Below are positions 12,520 to 24,104 of a DNA stretch of 64,000 bases, piece after piece. The position numbers were made by a program, and so were the translations under genes. Position 1 is the stretch's first letter, and each line of letters starts with the position of its first letter. The notes below the pieces were generated by a model that saw only the letters and a list, made by a program, of their open reading frames with translations, made no database searches and was not told the origin of the DNA. The stretch is taken from contig MNCI01005291.1 in assembly GCA_015680685.1 (NCBI GenBank), positions 34,032-98,031 on the forward strand. Reading direction: 5' to 3'. Source of the stretch: Gnetum montanum. Taxonomy: Eukaryota > Streptophyta > Gnetopsida > Gnetales > Gnetaceae.

Positions 12520-13930
12520 TAGGAGAAGATCAATCTACCTTTGTGCTACATGGACCCCATGGTAATGTAAAATAATATATCACACCGAACTATCCAAACC
12601 TTAAGCTCAAGAGTCTTGTCGACCACATAGCCTCAATAAAGAAACCTCTAGAATGACCTAAAAACCTAGTCAAAGCCCTTGACTTAGAGGTGGATGTCAT
12701 AACCAAAGACTCTCTAGTTGAGGTTACTACAACAACATAGCATAGTAAGGAGAAAACCCTTAAACTAAGTTCCTCACTAAAACCTCAACAAGCTCAAGAC
12801 ATCACCAAGGTCCTACAAGGAAATATTAAGATATTTGCCTTATCATATGAAGTTATGCTAGGTAGGACCCATGTCTAGTACAACATAACATTATACTAGA
12901 CCCTAGCATTAGACTAGTTAAGCAAAAGGTGCACCAAATGGATATCCAAGATGGTTTCATTAGGAATATCGACTACACATAATGGATGTCCAACATAGTG
13001 GTAGACCTTAAGAAAATGGAAGTATCCATATTTGCATCAATTTCTAAGAACTAAATAAAGCAACCATCAAGGATGACTTCCCTTTTTCTAGTATTGATCA
13101 ACTTATCGATACTACAGCCAAACATGCCTTGTTTCCTTTATGGATGGATTATCAAGATATAACCAAATTAGGATCAACCCAGAGCATCAACTTAGCATGA
13201 ACTTGTGACCAGTGATCATGCTAATAACCTAGATCTTGTGCTTAAATGGTATCTCAAGTATCAGCTTAGGTTCAACCCTAAGAAATGTGTCTTCGATGTC
13301 AATACCGGTAAGATGCTTGGCTTTCTATTATCTTAGGCAAGGATATGTATAAACCCTAATAAGGTTAAGATCATATCCAAATTAGCAATGCCTACCAATC
13401 TTAAGGAGTTTTGAGGATTTCAAGGTAGATTGCAATTTATTCAAAGGTTTATTTCTAGGCATATAGATAAGGTGAAACCCATGAAACACTTGTATAAGAA
13501 AGTAGTTCACTATGAGTGGATGGCTTAATTCCAAGAGACCTTTGAAAACCTTAAGAAAGAGTTAGCACAACTATTGAAAGTTTATCCTCCACAAGAGGGT
13601 AAACTATTTTATGTCTACTTTATCATCTTTGGCACATCCATCACATCTCTACTCTGTCAGAAACATGATGATGAAGTAGAGATGCCAATATAATACATTA
13701 GCCATGCATTAGTTTCCCATGAAACCTGACACACTAAAGTAAAGAATTATTGTGAAGCACTAGTCTTCTCACTAAAGAGGTGGAGGAACTACCTCTTCAA
13801 AAGCCAAGTCAACATCATTTGCAAAGATAATGTGTTCAGAGCCATAACAACCAACATCTATGAAAGTAGTCATATACCTAAATGAAAAGCCATAACTACA
13901 AAGTTTGACCTTTATTGTATCTCTCAATCC
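12520..13930 (+). pseudogene. Reverse transcriptase and RNase H remnant of element B
   Basis: The palm begins near 13136 with FMDGLSRYNQIRINPEHQ, holding the first catalytic Asp (LDxxxGYxQI motif). The text then jumps within about 40 bases to the thumb (LRFNPKKCVFDV, GKMLGFL, INPNKVKII). The segment with the YMDD box is therefore deleted and the enzyme cannot have been active since. The connection and RNase H follow: LKEFxGFQGRLQFIQRFI, then KNYCEALVFSLKRWRNYLF near 13750. These convert element RNA to DNA in the particle. Many stops and shifts are present. Confidence 0.8.
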
Positions 13931-13933
13931 TCA

Positions 13934-14385
13934 ATGAAAGGTCAAGTTATATCTATACAACTCTTAGTATCACCTATTAATGACAAAGCATACATAGATC
14001 CTGAGTTTCCTAATGAGCATATTAACACCATTAGCCAAGCACCCAGGGGTTATGAGGTAGTCATGCACTTTTATAGAGCTTCAACTATTCATGGGGCCAA
14101 TGTCACTGCCATCATAATATTTCCATCTAGTGAAATTTGACCCTTTTCCTACTGCTTTGAGTTTTCATGTACCAATAACATAGTAGAGTATGAGGGTCTA
14201 ATCAAATGGATGATGGTAGCTCATGACCTAGGAATTAGATGCTTAATTATTAAAGGTAATTCACAACTTGTGGTTAGTCAAGTAACTGATGTCTATGAAT
14301 GTAAAGCAAAACACTTACAACCTCACTATGAATTAGGAAGAAATTCTTACAATAATTTATGCATGTTAATACCAAAACATCATAG
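13934..14385 (+). pseudogene. Archaeal-type RNase H (aRNH) remnant of element B
   Basis: After a linker, MHFYRASTIHGANVTAI aligns with the MxFDGASxxxGAGxGV start of the second RNase H of Tat elements. Then come CTNNIVEYEGLIKWMM (catalytic Glu in EYE), LGIRCLIIKGNSQLVVSQV (Asn where the catalytic Asp of GDSQL should be) and VYECKAKHLQP. Two of the catalytic acids are thus lost (FDGA to FYRA; GDS to GNS). A second RNase H at this position, after the first and before integrase, is diagnostic of plant Tat elements. Confidence 0.85.
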
Positions 14386-14389
14386 CTGA

Positions 14390-15340
14390 TATAATTGCAA
14401 CATTATCCCTTGATGTGATGCCAAATGTATTTAGTAAGTTGCCCATGTTAACAATGGACTATGCTATTTCCATCATGTAGAGTTAGGAGGATATGTTTGT
14501 AGCCATCATTCATACTACTCTTTCCAAGGAGTGGTATGATGATATCAAATTTGACCATATCCATGGAAAATCCTTATAATGCCTAACTACTACTCAAAAG
14601 GATGTTGTACGTAAACAATCAAAGTAATATCTCATTATAGGTGATAACACATTATGTCAACTATCCTACGATGGCATATTACTAAAGTGCTTAGGTAAAA
14701 CCAAAGCCATAATAGTCCTAGAGGACGTTCATGAGGGTGTTTGTTAGGGACATATAAAACCTAGAGCTATGGCCACTAACATTAGACAATTACTAGCCCC
14801 ATATGGAAAGTGACTATTTACAAGAGGTTAAGCATTGTGACATGTGCCAATGACATAGCAACCTGATACATGTGCTACATACTGAGTTGTACATAAATCA
14901 AATCACTTGATCATTTTAATGATGGGGTTTGGATATAATTTTATCTATAACACCTAAATCTTCCATAGGGCATAACTTCATCATGACGACAATTGAATAC
15001 TTTTTACCAAGTGGATTGAAGTTATTCCCTTAAGAAAGACTACATCTAAATAAGTCTATAAATTTATCTTAGATAACATTGTAGCTCATTTTGGCATACC
15101 CATGATCATAGATATAGAAAATGGACCATAATCTAGTAGCCAAGAAATAAAATATTTCTATCTCAACCTAGGCACTAAGCATTCTTTCTTGTTACCTTAT
15201 TATCCTCAAGCTAATGAACAAGTAGAAGTCAACAACACAGCCATCATCAACTTGCTTAAGAAGATGCTTAGCAATAGCAAGCACAAATGGCTTTAGCAGC
15301 TTGTCCATGCACTATGGGCCTATAGAATGACCTATTGCAT
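14390..15340 (+). pseudogene. Integrase remnant of element B
   Basis: Pieces in order: the HH-CC-like zinc region is poorly kept (EDVHEG near 14720, then HVPMT). The core follows, with FTKWIEVIPLRKTT near 15000, NIVAHFGIPMIIDIENG (the second catalytic Asp is uncertain) and PYYPQANEQVEVNNTAI (catalytic Glu kept). WAYRMTYC near 15310 matches the WAYRTT motif. This is the strand-transfer enzyme that inserts the DNA copy in the nucleus. Stops and small shifts prevent expression. Confidence 0.85.
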
Positions 15341-15862
15341 TATTAGTCTCCATGACCTAACACTTAAAATGCATTGTTCGTCTCCATGACCATCTCCCTA
15401 ACTACCATTACCATTACTCCATCATAGCTCAATCCCATCATCACAAGCACTCTTCGACATGGTTTGACATGATTGGATCAAGCACAAAGAAGGAACATCG
15501 ATGGTGCACCTATAGTGGTGTTTTTTATTCTTTGTCGATACCTCTCAGGTTAATCCTCTAGACACCAACAAACAGAGGCTAATGAAACACAACTAAATTT
15601 TCATGTTGTAACCATTGTAATCCCATGCCACGAAACACAAGGTAAAATATCATTGTAAATGTGAAGGTTAGAACCCATGAGGAGCAATATCACATATTTC
15701 ATACTTTTGGGATTGCAAAATGCCTCATAAGTCATCAAAGCCTCATTCCCCAAGTGAAAAGAATCATATAGTATCTATATTTGGGCTTGGGGAAGTCAAA
15801 AATTCCTTTTGGAATGTCAAAAATGATATTTTGGTGAGTTTTATGGGGATTATACACTTTTC

Positions 15863-16903
15863 TATGTTGAGACACCCGTATAGTAGGGTAAGCTAAGTAG
15901 GAGACATCAAAGCTAGCATAGATGAGTGAAGGGGATGGATCTCACCTACCCCTAATGTGGAGAGGAAGGTAACTTAGCTTTGAGGGATTGACCTTCAACC
16001 CTAGCATTAATCTCCCATCTCACTCAATGTTGACACTCTTTCCCCAGCGTAGAGGGGTCAACTAGCTAGGATGCATGGGGGTGGATCTCACCTACCCCCC
16101 AGCACACCCCCCCCCCCCCCCCCCCCCCACCCCCANATTTGTACCCAATATGTCAGCCATTTGTAGCTAATTTGCAGTCCAAATCATGGCCAAAACCTTA
16201 ACACCATTTCAAGGTTCCACACATTTTCAATTCTACATGCTTAGCATTTTGCATACTTTGAGCATTTTGCATTTTGGCATCCAATAGCTCTTACTTCCTA
16301 GTAGAACCACAACTTCTTGGGGCTTGACAACATGGAATCATTGTAACCCCATTACCCCCTATTACCTCCCTTGGGATCTGTGAGCTTGAAGTATCAATGT
16401 TACCCTCTTGGGATCCCCAAATCTCAGTGTGAAGCATCTTGATAGCCTCCATCCTCCACATTTCATAATCCTAGCAATCATCAAAGTTGCACATTTGGAG
16501 TAGTAGTAGAGGAGGTTCAAAAATATTAGGAGTGGCTAAGAATCTAGATCATGGAGAAAATTCCATCTTCTTCAATGAATTTGGAACTAGCACCCAAGTG
16601 AACCCTCTTTTTCTCTCCCACGAGAACTTTTGTACACACCTCTAAACTCATTCTTTATTCAAATTAATAAAGTTCATAGTTTATTTTGTGTACAATTTCT
16701 ATTCATTTTTGGTTTCAAATATGTAATTTTTTTACATTTTTACACCTCCATTTTGCATCTCCTATGTCCTTGGATGATCTACTAGATTGTCTAGGGCACC
16801 TTAAATCTCATTTTTTGCTTGAAGGCCTTGGGAATTTAGGGTTGAGGTTGTGTGTGTCTAAGAATCCTTAGTTTCCCAACTATCAAGATTTTCCATTGCA
16901 ACA
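15863..16903 (+). repeat. 3' LTR of element B (start uncertain)
   Basis: From about 16163 to 16903 the sequence matches the 5' LTR remnant. The true LTR must start further left, because the 5' copy is cut by A. TGTTGAGACACC at 15864, preceded by TTATGGGGATTATAC, is one candidate start but is not proven. A near-duplicate phrase GGATCTCACCTACCCC (near 15945 and 16084) and a poly-C run lie in this part. The right end TTGCAACA (16903) is followed by ATCTT, which matches the same place in the 3' LTR of element C. Confidence 0.7.
16107..16136. repeat. Poly-C run with an ambiguous base
   Basis: Twenty-two C residues (16107-16128) are followed by ACCCCCA and a single N at 16136. The N and the run suggest a sequencing or assembly weak point, so the length should not be trusted. 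Confidence 0.9.
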
Positions 16904-17145
16904 ATCTTTGAACTTAATATTAGAAATTAAGGTGAAGCTTGGTTGATTTTACTTATGAGTGATAGTCATAAGTGTGCCATTTTCTATTAAACTCAACTCT
17001 AATTGTTATTTTTCTTGATGATCTTTTTGACTTTAAATCATTCCTCCATGAATATGACTCACAAGTCAGTAACAAATGAGGTGACATCTCTACAACAAAT
17101 ATAATCTTTAAGGTAACTCAACACTGAACTTTGCCTAACTTGTCA
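16904..17145 (+). repeat. 5' LTR of element C, terminal 242 bp
   Basis: The stretch aligns by eye with 27450-27691 at roughly 85%. Shared segments include AACTTAATATTAGAA, TTAAGGTGAAGCTT and GAGGTGACATCTCTACAA. The left part of this LTR is not seen, because element B is inserted here. The end TTGTCA precedes the primer site. Confidence 0.85.
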
Positions 17146-17168
17146 ATTTAGTATCACTGCCAAGGAGG
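17146..17168 (+). other. Decayed tRNA-Asp-type primer-binding site of element C
   Basis: Directly after the LTR, TTTAGTATCACTGCCAAGGA matches the tRNA-Asp-type primer site of Athila/Tat elements (TGGCGCCGTTGCCGGGGA). Nearly every difference is a C-to-T or G-to-A transition. In a live element the tRNA 3' end pairs here to start minus-strand DNA synthesis. The mutation pattern fits deamination of methylated cytosines. Confidence 0.75.
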
Positions 17169-17789
17169 CTAGTAGAGTTAATAAAGATCAAGGGTTCTAT
17201 ACATTTCAAATTCATTTTGCAAATCTAATATTTTTTAGGTGTAGTTTGATTTCTTTCTATTTTATTTTATTTTATTTTGTTGAGTAGATCTAGAAATGGT
17301 TTCTTTTAATTATTTTTCTTGTATTAAGAAATTAAAGAATAAGGAAAAATCCCAAGAATCAAATTCTCTTGTTGCCTAACCCATAGAAACTATTAAGAAA
17401 TTTGTAATTAATGTAACAATAGCAAGAGTAATTAAAGTCAGCTTGTAGAGTTTTAGGACTAGTAGCCCATGAATGTTCCAAAGAAGAATGTGACTATTAA
17501 GCAACCAAGGAAACCAACATGAATCCAACCGTCTAGAAATAGTTTTAGCCTTTACAAACATACATAATCTAACCTAAAACAAAACCAAGAGGAAAAAATA
17601 CAACTAGATCTTAATCACTTTTTTTCTCTTAAAGAGTAAAATCTCTCAATAGACTTTTCCACAACTTTTAATCCTCTATTTGACATTTCAATCTCTACAT
17701 CACAAAATATGAGTTCAACTATGGTGGTAGGATCACAAGAATTTAAATACTACCCAAATATTAACTAATGTAACTACCTAACCTATGAA

Positions 17790-18890
17790 TACTTTAAATT
17801 TACAAACTCCAATTTCACCACCAGCCTCTATTTCTATACTAGGTCCTATTGTAACCCCAACAGCAACCACTACTTTCATAATGGGATCATCTTCATAGTA
17901 TATACCTCCTCCATTTCCTCTTGGTTCAATTCCTCTTTCCTTTGGCAATCTAACTTCTAATATTCTAGCTAGGAAGGCCTATGAAGGACAAACTCCTGGG
18001 GATTTATTGAATCAAAGAACACAAATTATACCTCAAGGACCATTATTTTTTCCACAAGGAAGAGATGTAGAGGTTAAAAACATTCATTTATTACCTATCT
18101 TTAAGGAAACAAATGATGAGGATCTAGTTACTCACATCAAAGAATTTGAAACCACATTAGCAATGCTAGCACCTCAAGGTGGTGATAGAACTAAACCTTG
18201 AAGGATAAAGATGATTTTTGGCTATAAACCCTTAAGACACAAATTAGTTCATGGGATGAATTCAAGGAAGCATTTCTCCAAATATTTCTCTATAATGATA
18301 GGCTATATCCATTAAGGAAATAATTAATGAGCTTTATGTAACATGAAGATGAAGATTATCAAAGTACTTTCGACAGGTTTAAAGGGTTATCTTTAAAAAA
18401 TCCAAATAATGGATTTCCTACCCATCAACTTATCCAAATCTTTATAGAAGGCATGTTACCATATTGTAGGGAAAATGTTGACTTTGTGTGTGGTGGAGAT
18501 ATTTTGAATGTAACACCGAAAGATGGCTGGAGGATTATGGACTCATTAGTAGACCAAAGTAAAAGATAGCCAAAACCCAACATTATGCAAGGCATGATCC
18601 AACAAACTAATCAATTAAATAAAAAATAGACGAATTGAGATGGTTGATTAAGAAACAAGCTCATGTGGTAGAAAGTGAAGCATGTAGTATTTGTGGTAGT
18701 CCACAGCATGACTACACGACTTGTATCGCCTTATTATATTTCCATGAGGAAACACAAGAATCAATAAAGTCTTTTCAACAATATAAAAGCCAACCAACAA
18801 TGAGCTTTCCACAAAGAACACCTTATAAACAACAATATCCTCATAAAAACTTCAAACCATTTAAGAATCTAACTAATGAACATTAGGATA
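17790..18890 (+). pseudogene. gag remnant of element C
   Basis: After a Pro/Thr/Ser-rich N-terminus, the open piece at 18007-18201 contains GPLFFPQGRDVEVKNIHLLP. Downstream, in shifting frames, come TQISSWDEFKEAFLQIF, FDRFKGLSLKNPNNGFPTHQ and GGDILNVTPKDGWRIMDSL. This is the Athila/Tat Gag order (SW-ELK-AFL, RFK-LL, GGx...A-xL). A zinc knuckle CSICGSPQHDYTTC (18678-18731 region, open piece 18635-18886) has the C-x2-C-x4-H-x4-C spacing intact. It would form particles and bind RNA. Confidence 0.85.
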
Positions 18891-19039
18891 AAATTACCCA
18901 AAGTCTTACATCCTTCATTGAAGAAAGTAGACAATTCATGAGTGGAACAAGAATAATTTAGGACCTAACTAAGAATGAATTATCATCCCAACCTAAACCA
19001 AATCCTACATCTCAAAGGAAAGAAAAAGAACAATTACAC

Positions 19040-19765
19040 TCCATGACTACTAGAAGTGGAAAAATGGTTGAGTCTAAATCCCAAAAGAAGGTTAAATTTC
19101 AAGAAATAAGGACACAAGAAGTTTAGCCACAAGTAGTGATTAAGGAAAAGAAATATCAACTAATTAAGGAAAAAGAACAACTGATGCTCCCTAGACAAAC
19201 AATTTTAGCTCCTTTTCATAAGCAATTGCAAGAGGACTTTACAACTAAAGCCCACCTTGAAAAAATATTTAGTGAATTCTATTTACATATTCCTTTAGAA
19301 CAAGTAGTAAAAGACACACCACTCTATGCTTAACTTTAAAAAGGAAAAAATTTCTACATAAGTTTATTTAGTTGATAATCTTTCTCAACTTATAAAAAGT
19401 CAGGAAGTTCCAATTATCAAGATCCAAGATTTCCTACAATACCAATTAAAATAAATAGAAGAATTATTAGGAATTCCTTCTTGGATTTAGAAGCTAGTAT
19501 TAATATCATGCCACTATAAATGGCTAGGTTACTTGATTTGGAGGATATAAAAAGTGTAAACATGATGCTATTTTTTGCTGATGGTTGTAATGTAAAACAC
19601 ATAGAAATAGTAGAAGATTTGATACTAGAGGTGGAAAGAGGAAAATACCCAATTGATTTTGTACTTTTTGATGTGGAAGATCTAGATTGTTTTCCCATCA
19701 TACTAGGTAAACCTTGGTTAGCAATAGCTAATGCAATAATAAACTGTAGATCAGGACAACTTTAG
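19040..19765 (+). pseudogene. Protease remnant of element C
   Basis: The linker (open piece 19136-19333) is followed by NSFLDLEASINIMPL near 19475. This is the active-site region, with LDLGAS changed to LDLEAS, so the catalytic Gly is lost. The open piece 19520-19765 then gives a domain ending in PIILGKPWLAIANAIINCRSG, the conserved ILGRPFLATANAxIDC motif of Athila/Tat elements. The opposite-strand frame at 19417-19701 is a shadow. Confidence 0.85.
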
Positions 19766-20032
19766 TTATGTTTTTCTAATATTAATTTCATGCTTAATAT
19801 ATATGATAAGGTAAAATAAGACCAATTAAATAAATATTTTAAAGAAGCAAGTATGCTCTACATAATACCCACTTCAACAATGGCACAAGATAAGGAAACA
19901 TTTGGTACTAAACAATTTTGAGGAAGGACCTTTAGATCCCTCCCCAAAGAGCAACCAGATTTCCTTGACTAGATTTTGAATTTAGGATTATGAAATATTT
20001 GAGAAACAATTCAACCTCCAAATAATGATTCC

Positions 20033-21500
20033 TTGGATCTTAGAATATTACCTAGTACCCTTAAGTATATTTTCTTGGATCATAATAAACCATTAATAAT
20101 AAATTTCCAACTGACTAATGAGCAAGAAGCAAAATTATTAAAAGTATTACATAGAAATTCTAAGGCATTTTCATGGAGTTATGAGGACCTTCATCAAAGA
20201 ATCTCACCTAACATCTGTCAACATCGTATCTATCTAGAAGACAACATAAACCCAGTAAAAATTCCCTCTAGATAAATTAATCTAGCTTGAAAACAAATTG
20301 TTAAAGATGAAATTTCAAAACTTTGGAAAGAAGGGATTATTTATCCAATAGCCAATAACAAATGGTTAAGTCCTAAAAAATTAGTTCCAAAAAAGAATGG
20401 AACATGAAGATTTTTTGTGGATTATAGAAAACTAAACCAAAACACAAAAAAGACCATTTTTTTTTACCTTATATAGATCAAATTTTTAAAAAAGTCAAAG
20501 GGCATGAGTATTATTATTTTTTAGATGGATTTAGTGGCAATCAACTAGCCATTACCACTAAAGACCAACATAAAATAACTTTTACATGCCTAGATCGAAC
20601 TTTTTCTTACCAATGGATGCCTTTTAGTCTCTACAACATACCTGCTACCTTTCAAAAAGCTATGATATCAGTATTCTTTGATATGTTAGAAGACTATGTT
20701 GAAGTATTTATGGATGATTTTTTGGTCTATGGAGATACGTATGGTGAAATATTACAACATTTAGAATGTGTTTTGGATAGATGTATAGATAATAAATTAA
20801 AATTTAGTTGGAAAAAGAATCATTTGATGGTTACAAATGGCATAGTATTAGGACATGTTATTTCTAAGGATGGGATAAGGATGGATAAAGAAAAAGTAAG
20901 AGTAATATCTATACTTCTAGCTATAACTAATATAAAAACTCTCCAATATTTTCTAGGACATGATGGATATTATAGGTAATTTATCAAAGATTTTTCAAAA
21001 ATTGCTAAACCTTTGTATATACTACTAGAAAAAAATGTTTCTTTTGTATAGACTAATAGTTTTCAAGAAGCATTCTTAGAATTAAAGAAACAAGTAAATT
21101 CTACCCCTATATTAAATGTACCAAACTTGGATTCCCCTTTTTATTTAATGTGTGATGCTAGTGATATTGTGGTAGGGGTAGTTCTAGGACAATATATCTA
21201 TAATAAGCTACGAGTTATTTATTATTTGTTTAAAAGTCTAGAACAAGTCCAAATACATTATACAACTACTTAAAAAGAACAATTAGCTATTTTTATGCTT
21301 TGGATAAATTTATATATTATTTAATAGGATATAAAATTAAAGTTTTTACTAATCATTTAGCCATTAAGTTTTTGGCTACTAAAAATAGAAAATGCAAGAA
21401 TAATGAGATGGTGCCTATTACTCCAAGAATTTAATCTTGACATATTAGATAAGAGAGGTTGAGAGAATGAGGTGGCTAATAATATTTTCAAACTATAAAC
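20033..21500 (+). pseudogene. Reverse transcriptase and RNase H remnant of element C
   Basis: N-terminal SKAFSWSYEDL is followed by the fingers (LVPKKNGT, FFVDYRKLNQNTKK), YYFLDGFSGNQLAI, WMPFSLYNIPATFQKAM and the active box VEVFMDDFLVYGDTYGEIL (20698-20754, both Asp present). Thumb and connection give GHVISKDGIRMDKEKV and LQYFLGHDGYYR. RNase H motifs follow: PFYLMCDASDIVVGVVLGQ near 21135, TTxKEQLAI, and NEVANNIFKL near 21470 (Asn at the position of the last catalytic Asp). Stops and one or more frame changes break it. The longest open piece is 20617-20979. Confidence 0.9.
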
Positions 21501-21559
21501 AAGAGAGGAAAATAGAACACAAGGGGTCTTTCATGATGAATTCCATGATGAACAACTCT

Positions 21560-22923
21560 TTGCCATGAAGAAGGATCCATGATTTACTTATATAAGAAAC
21601 TATCCAGCCACTATGAAAATCCCAAAATAATGGAGTAAGGAGGAAAAGAGTTCTTTCTTACAAACCATATCCAAATATATCTAGAGAGTACATACCTTTA
21701 TAGAATATGTAAAGATAATGTAGCAAGAAGATGTATGGCTAAGGATGAGTAACAAGAAATCCTACGTATGTGACATGAAGATCTAGGAGGTGGCCATGTT
21801 GATAGTAGACACACTACTATAAAAATTTTGAAAATTGGATTTTATTGATCCTAAATATTTAAAGATGATCATAACTATGTACAACACTTATAAATGTCAA
21901 TGTACGAGAGCTATACTAAAAGGAAAAAATGACCTTGAATCCAATTTTAATAACTAAACTATTTGATGTGTGGGGTATAGACGTTTTAGGACCATTTCCA
22001 CCATCCAATGGAGGTCAATACATTTTGGTTTATATAGACTATGTCAATAAATGGGTAGAAGAAAACACCATCCCAACAAATGATGGTAAGGTAGTGGTAG
22101 CTTTCCTTAGAGAACATATTTGAACAAGGTTTGGAATTCCATAAGTGATCATTAGTGACCAAGGTACTCATTTTCTAAATAGAATAATGGAGAGATTCCT
22201 TAAGTCTTGTGGAATCCAACATAATATAGCTACTTCCTATCATCCTCAAACAAATTTTCAAGTAGAAAATGCTAATATAATTATATTAAATATCTTGACA
22301 AAAAGAGTATGTAATAAAAAGAAAGACTAGTTCAAAAAATTACAAGCTTCACTTTAGACTTATAAAATTACATATAACCCAAGTTTAGTATATTTACCTT
22401 ATTAATTGGTTTATCGTAAACAATGTTTATTGCTAGTAGAAATTAAATATCAATCTCTATGCTTAGCACAACAATTGAATTTCAATGAAGAAATCAATCA
22501 TGCATCAAGAATGACTCAAATAAATGAACTTGATGAACAAAGCTTAATGCTCTTATTAAGCAAAAGATTATAAAAAACAAAATGAAGTACTTACATGATA
22601 AGAACATTTTCAAGAAACACTTTTCCATAAGTGATAAAGTTCTTTTGTATAATATGTGATTACATAAATTTTCAGATAAGTTAATAACCAAGTGGAAAGG
22701 CCCATATCTAGTTGTGCACTTCCATGCTAATGGTAGCGTTTTAATTTCACCTATTGATGATTCCTCAACTACATTCTTAGTTAATGGACAAAGAATTAAA
22801 AAGTATTACCAACATCACATTGATGAACCTTTGGAAGATAAATTAATAGAGCTAAGTGACCCAACCTATCCCAATGATGTTGTAACCAATGACAAAAATC
22901 CATTAGAAGTCCTAGCTTTTTGA
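21560..22923 (+). pseudogene. Integrase remnant of element C
   Basis: The zinc region is partly seen (HEDLGGGHVDSRHTT). The core has DVWGIDVLGPFPPSNGGQY (first catalytic Asp), FGIPxVIISDQGTHF (second Asp) and SYHPQTNFQVENAN (Glu) in open pieces at 21929-22123 and 22145-22330. The C-terminal domain (22714-22923) ends in a hydrophobic-rich fold and VNGQRIKKYY. All three DDE residues are present in the nucleotide sequence, but stops at about 22122, 22142 and 22330 separate them. There is no chromodomain, in keeping with the Athila/Tat group. Confidence 0.9.
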
Positions 22924-24095
22924 TAGTAACCATCAATAAGACCCTTATGTAAAATTATAATAAAGTAATTCAATCTACAAGTTTTACCTTGAAAATGTGG
23001 ATAAAATTAGTATTTCCTATTATTATTAGGAACTCTAAATATTTCAATAGCATCATGTCTAGAATGTAAAGGAGAAGGACAACTCCTCCTACCTTGAGAT
23101 CAGTAGGTTTAAACCCAAAATCCATCTAAAGTTAAGCCTTAGAATCATTTATTATTTTTGTTGTAACATTTTATTTTGTTCTACTTTCATGAACCATTGA
23201 GATAATCACCAAGTGCTATTTTCAACATTCATAACTGGTCCTAGTAATTACCTTTAGAATATGTCAATATAGAGAATGGGGTATGTCATGTTTCGACTAG
23301 CCATCAAATTATGCTAGCATGAGAAATGTCATAAATTATTATAAGAACCATCATCATTTTTCCCCCACACGAACCTCATGATTGAATTAGGCCTTATAAT
23401 TTTCAATTTGTCTTAAAAAATAAAAAAATAACAATCACAAATCTTTTTATCTAAATAATATCCCACAAGCACCTTCAATAATGAGCAAGGCCACACTCCC
23501 ATAAGAACCTTACAATTGGAGCGATGCACAAGGCTCATATTTATTCACATCCAATAAAAACCTCCTTCCATGAGTAGAGTGTTTTATGATAGATAATCCT
23601 TTTTGTGTACTAACTTTTGTAGGTTTCTATTATTTGGCTATGACATGGCATTGGCTTGGTGAATTAACTTATTTTACTTTAGTAATTTACTACTTCCTTT
23701 TATTTTTTCTTATCTTCCTTGGTTCATTTTGTCCCTTGTTTCATCATATTTTATTTTTTCTTGTTATTCCTCTTTTTATTCTTTCTTTTTACTTATCTTC
23801 TCATTTTTCTTTTTCCTAGTCATCTATTATATCTAGTATTACTTTTTGTGCATAAGTCTTCCACATGTCTCCCATCATGCCTTCCATAGGTGTTAGTGGT
23901 TGACATCTCTACTATGGCAGCCAATGATGGATACTAATACTTGTTTGACCCAAGGCCTTTAGTCCACTATCCATAATTGTGGATATATAAAATCCATGGA
24001 ATTTTTTGCTTTTGGTATATTCTTTGACCATTTTTACTTTTTAATAACTTCTTTTTGCTAATTAACCTAGGCATTATACATACCCTAGTTTAATT
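22924..24095 (+). other. Spacer after integrase of element C, no gene seen
   Basis: About 1.2 kb of AT-rich text without a recognisable domain. The open piece 23586-23819 is Phe/Leu/Tyr-rich because of poly-pyrimidine DNA and is probably not coding. Confidence 0.55.
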
Positions 24096-24104
24096 AGGGG
24101 GGGA
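24096..24104 (+). other. Candidate polypurine tract of element C
   Basis: AGGGGGGGA is followed by TAACCAATTAATAAAGG. A G-rich purine run followed by a T-starting sequence is the usual second-strand primer just before a 3' LTR. If correct, the LTR is about 3.6 kb and contains the extra ORF. The 5' LTR is too truncated to test this. Confidence 0.4.

Larger units (their letters stand above)
1041..16903 (+). mobile_element. Element B: degraded Tat-type Ty3/gypsy element with a second RNase H
   Basis: The ends are defined by matching LTR sequence at 1041-1682 and upstream of 16903. Internal order is gag (about 2535-4290), protease (about 5200-5620), a 6.6-kb non-coding insert (5875-12470), RT and RNase H (about 12520-13930), an archaeal-type RNase H (about 13980-14380) and integrase (to about 15330). 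This order, and the second RNase H after the first, is the known arrangement of plant Tat-lineage elements such as Retand and Ogre. The 5' LTR is truncated by element A. The right end abuts sequence matching the 3' LTR of element C, so B sits in the 5' LTR of C. All genes are broken. Confidence 0.85.

Noticed and set aside
23586-23819. Hydrophobic 77-codon frame that could be called a membrane protein
   Set aside because: The hydrophobicity comes from poly-pyrimidine DNA (TTT/CTT/ATT codons); there is no conserved context.
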